Source of the DNA: Sphingomonadaceae bacterium
Lineage (GTDB): Bacteria; Pseudomonadota; Alphaproteobacteria; Sphingomonadales; Sphingomonadaceae
NCBI GenBank assembly: GCA_019454625.1
Contig: JACFNY010000089.1
Coordinates: 1-7,610, forward strand
Direction of reading: 5' to 3'
DNA: 7,610 bases
Under the pieces are notes generated by a model. That model worked only from the letters and a program-made list of their open reading frames with translations. It ran no database searches and had not been told where the DNA came from. Below are positions 5,960 through 7,610 of the stretch, piece by piece (position 1 is the stretch's first letter; every line of letters begins with the position of its first letter). Made by a program: the position numbers and the translations under genes.

Positions 5960-7610
5960 TTACTTGCTGGCGCGCTTGAACGACCAGTTGACCGTCGCGC
6001 CGCCGTCTTCCGTCTCGCCGCTGATGACGACCTGCGCCACGCCGCGATGCTTGCCGCTTTCGTCGACGAAGATGCTCTCGTCAACCGTCAGGCGGCCGCC
6101 GCGCACCTTCATCTGCCACACGCGCCCCGCCGCGAGCTTCACGAGCGCGCCCTTGCCGTCCGCGGTCGGCGTCGCCTCGACGCCGGGCGCGAGGTGGAAG
6201 CGCACGTCGAACGGCAGCGCCCTCCGCCGCCCGAGCAGCCGTGTGACGCGCGCGGGCTCCAGCGCATCCTCACCGCGGATGTCCCGCCCGTCGGCGGACA
6301 GGAAGATTCGGCGGCGGTGGATCACGCCGAAGCGCTTCGCATAGCCGTCGTGCGTCGCGTCGAGCCAGCAGCCCTCCTCGCTTTCGTGGCGCGTGACGAC
6401 GACCTCGCCGACGCCCTTGCCGAGCCCGCCGCCGCCGAGCAGCCGCGTCGAATTGGTGTCGTTCATGACGAGCGTCGAATGCGCGGCCGTCGTGCGCAGC
6501 AGCCCCGCGAGCGCATCCGGCAATACCGCCGCCGCACCTTCGGCACCGCCGCAGTTCACGATCATGCGCGCGTCGCCGTCCGACATTTCGAGCGCGAGCG
6601 TTCCGGCGTGCGCGCCGCCGCCGGCATCCTTCGCGGGCGGCGGGCCGGCATCGACGACGATGACGGTCTTGCCCGCGTCCATGCGCTGGAAACCCGATGC
6701 CGCGCCGTTGCGCGTCGGCCGCACGTTGCCGCCGACGAGCGCCAGCGCTCTCACGACCCGTTCCGGCGCGCAGACATTGCCGCCGTGGATGGCGGCGAGC
6801 CGTCCGTCGCCGAGCATCAGCCCCTTGACGCCGGAGGCGAGGCTTTCGATCGCCTCGGCCACCACCGGCGAGACATCCATCTTCCGCGCCTCGTAGAAGG
6901 CGCGCAGCGTCAGCAGGCGTTCGAGCAGCGCAAGCGCATCGGAAGGCCGCCGGCTGGCGACGCCGCCGCCCGGCAGCAGCACGTCCTCCAGCGCCTTCCT
7001 CAAAGCGCTTTCGGCGCGCACGCTGCGTGCCGCGCCTTCGGGCAGGATCAGCCCCGCCGCGAGCAGGCCCGCCGCGGCTTCGACGCGTGGCATCCCTTCC
7101 GGCATCTTGTCCTGCGCGCGGTCGACGTGCCGCGCGGCGCGGGCGAGATGGTTGAGCACGAGGCTGCGGTAGATGGGCTCGCTGCGCGACAGGATGTAGG
7201 GCGCGTAGAGCGGCCAGAACATCAGCCGCCGCCCGGCGAGATCGGCGCGCCACGCCAGCTCGTCGTAGTCGCGGTAGCTGGCGAGCCATGCCTCGACCAC
7301 CAGCTCGGCGACGATGGCGCCCTTCTTGCGGTCGCTCGCCGCGGCGAGGTCGCGCAGCCATTCGAAGCCGTGCACCCATTCGCGCCACGCGAGCGGCGCG
7401 CGCGCGGTCGCGAAATTGAGCGTGCGGATCGCCTCGACATGCCCGCCGAACCCGAGCTTGCCCGCCGCGATCTCGCGGCCCGCCGCGGCATCGCCCGCGA
7501 TCGGATCGCCCGGCGTGCCGAGCAGCTTCAGCGGCGGGCGTCCGCGCAGCTTGCGGTTGTGGAGCGGCGTCGCATAGCCGATGCGCGCGAGCTTTTCGGA
7601 GAGGCGCGCG
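5960..7610 (-). CDS. Heparinase II/III family protein, N-terminus outside the window
   Basis: Members of this fold include polysaccharide lyases acting on uronic acid-containing glycans; the substrate here is unknown. The frame is open to the window edge, giving 549 visible residues. A GTG at 7375 is internal, because coding of the same family character continues upstream of it ([17 protein letters not shown] and a following GFGG). I therefore treat the gene as 5'-truncated by the window, probably by only a few tens of residues. Counting from the edge, the alpha-helical barrel part holds [11 protein letters not shown] (80-90) and [13 protein letters not shown] (129-141). IHGGN lies at 274-278. 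The C-terminal beta-sandwich part holds [20 protein letters not shown] (369-388), [15 protein letters not shown] (419-433), RGEDAL (445-450) and [19 protein letters not shown] (472-490). The order heparinase-like then purH is one I associate with Sphingomonadales, where a 16S rRNA methyltransferase gene often precedes it. That neighbour is not visible here. Confidence 0.88.
   Translation of the reverse strand, partial: ARLSEKLARIGYATPLHNRKLRGRPPLKLLGTPGDPIAGDAAAGREIAAGKLGFGGHVEAIRTLNFATARAPLAWREWVHGFEWLRDLAAASDRKKGAIVAELVVEAWLASYRDYDELAWRADLAGRRLMFWPLYAPYILSRSEPIYRSLVLNHLARAARHVDRAQDKMPEGMPRVEAAAGLLAAGLILPEGAARSVRAESALRKALEDVLLPGGGVASRRPSDALALLERLLTLRAFYEARKMDVSPVVAEAIESLASGVKGLMLGDGRLAAIHGGNVCAPERVVRALALVGGNVRPTRNGAASGFQRMDAGKTVIVVDAGPPPAKDAGGGAHAGTLALEMSDGDARMIVNCGGAEGAAAVLPDALAGLLRTTAAHSTLVMNDTNSTRLLGGGGLGKGVGEVVVTRHESEEGCWLDATHDGYAKRFGVIHRRRIFLSADGRDIRGEDALEPARVTRLLGRRRALPFDVRFHLAPGVEATPTADGKGALVKLAAGRVWQMKVRGGRLTVDESIFVDESGKHRGVAQVVISGETEDGGATVNWSFKRASK

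Noticed and set aside
1..7610. Mobile element, CRISPR array, tRNA, defence or toxin-antitoxin system
   Set aside because: I looked on both strands and found no terminal repeats, spaced direct repeats, cloverleaf, transposase, recombinase or small paired genes. All well-supported coding capacity is accounted for by the eight genes listed.

Overview
The window is about two-thirds G+C, gene dense, and reads as ordinary chromosome of an alphaproteobacterium. The order Sphingomonadales is the best guess. The reasons are the NusA and RimP sequence character, a heparinase II/III-like protein directly upstream of purH, and the codon use. I assign this from memory of the families, not from a search.

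Layout from left to right. (1) Positions 1-239 hold the first 79 codons of nusA on the minus strand, cut by the window edge. (2) rimP lies just upstream on the same strand and overlaps nusA by one base (TGATG). It has a 5' leader with a stem-loop and a recognisable sigma-70-type promoter. (3) A plus-strand gene at 987-2135 encodes a lipoprotein of the PQQ-dependent aldose sugar dehydrogenase (Asd/YliI) family, divergent from rimP. (4) It converges, with only 3 bases between stop codons, on a minus-strand gene for an ECHDC3-like crotonase-fold protein. That gene is closely coupled to trmB (tRNA m7G46 methyltransferase). (5) A 155-bp gap without a gene precedes a small gene for a secreted, cysteine-bearing protein of unknown function. 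(6) purH follows, complete, and carries the last two steps of IMP synthesis. (7) A heparinase II/III-like gene runs off the right edge, missing only its N-terminus.

Two minus-strand transcription groups are likely. The first is heparinase-like, purH and the small secreted protein, possibly continuing into trmB and the crotonase-like gene. The second is rimP-nusA, which begins a translation and transcription factor operon continuing past the left edge. The sugar dehydrogenase is the only plus-strand gene, and with the crotonase-like gene it separates trmB from rimP.

I see no mobile element, CRISPR array, tRNA, rRNA, phage gene or defence system, and nothing that looks like an undescribed multi-gene system. 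The points that merit a second look are small. They are the true start and leader of rimP, a RimP acidic tail whose codons also form the nusA ribosome binding site, a crotonase-fold protein lacking both classical catalytic glutamates, a conserved-looking secreted protein behind purH, and an apparently cytosolic heparinase-fold protein.
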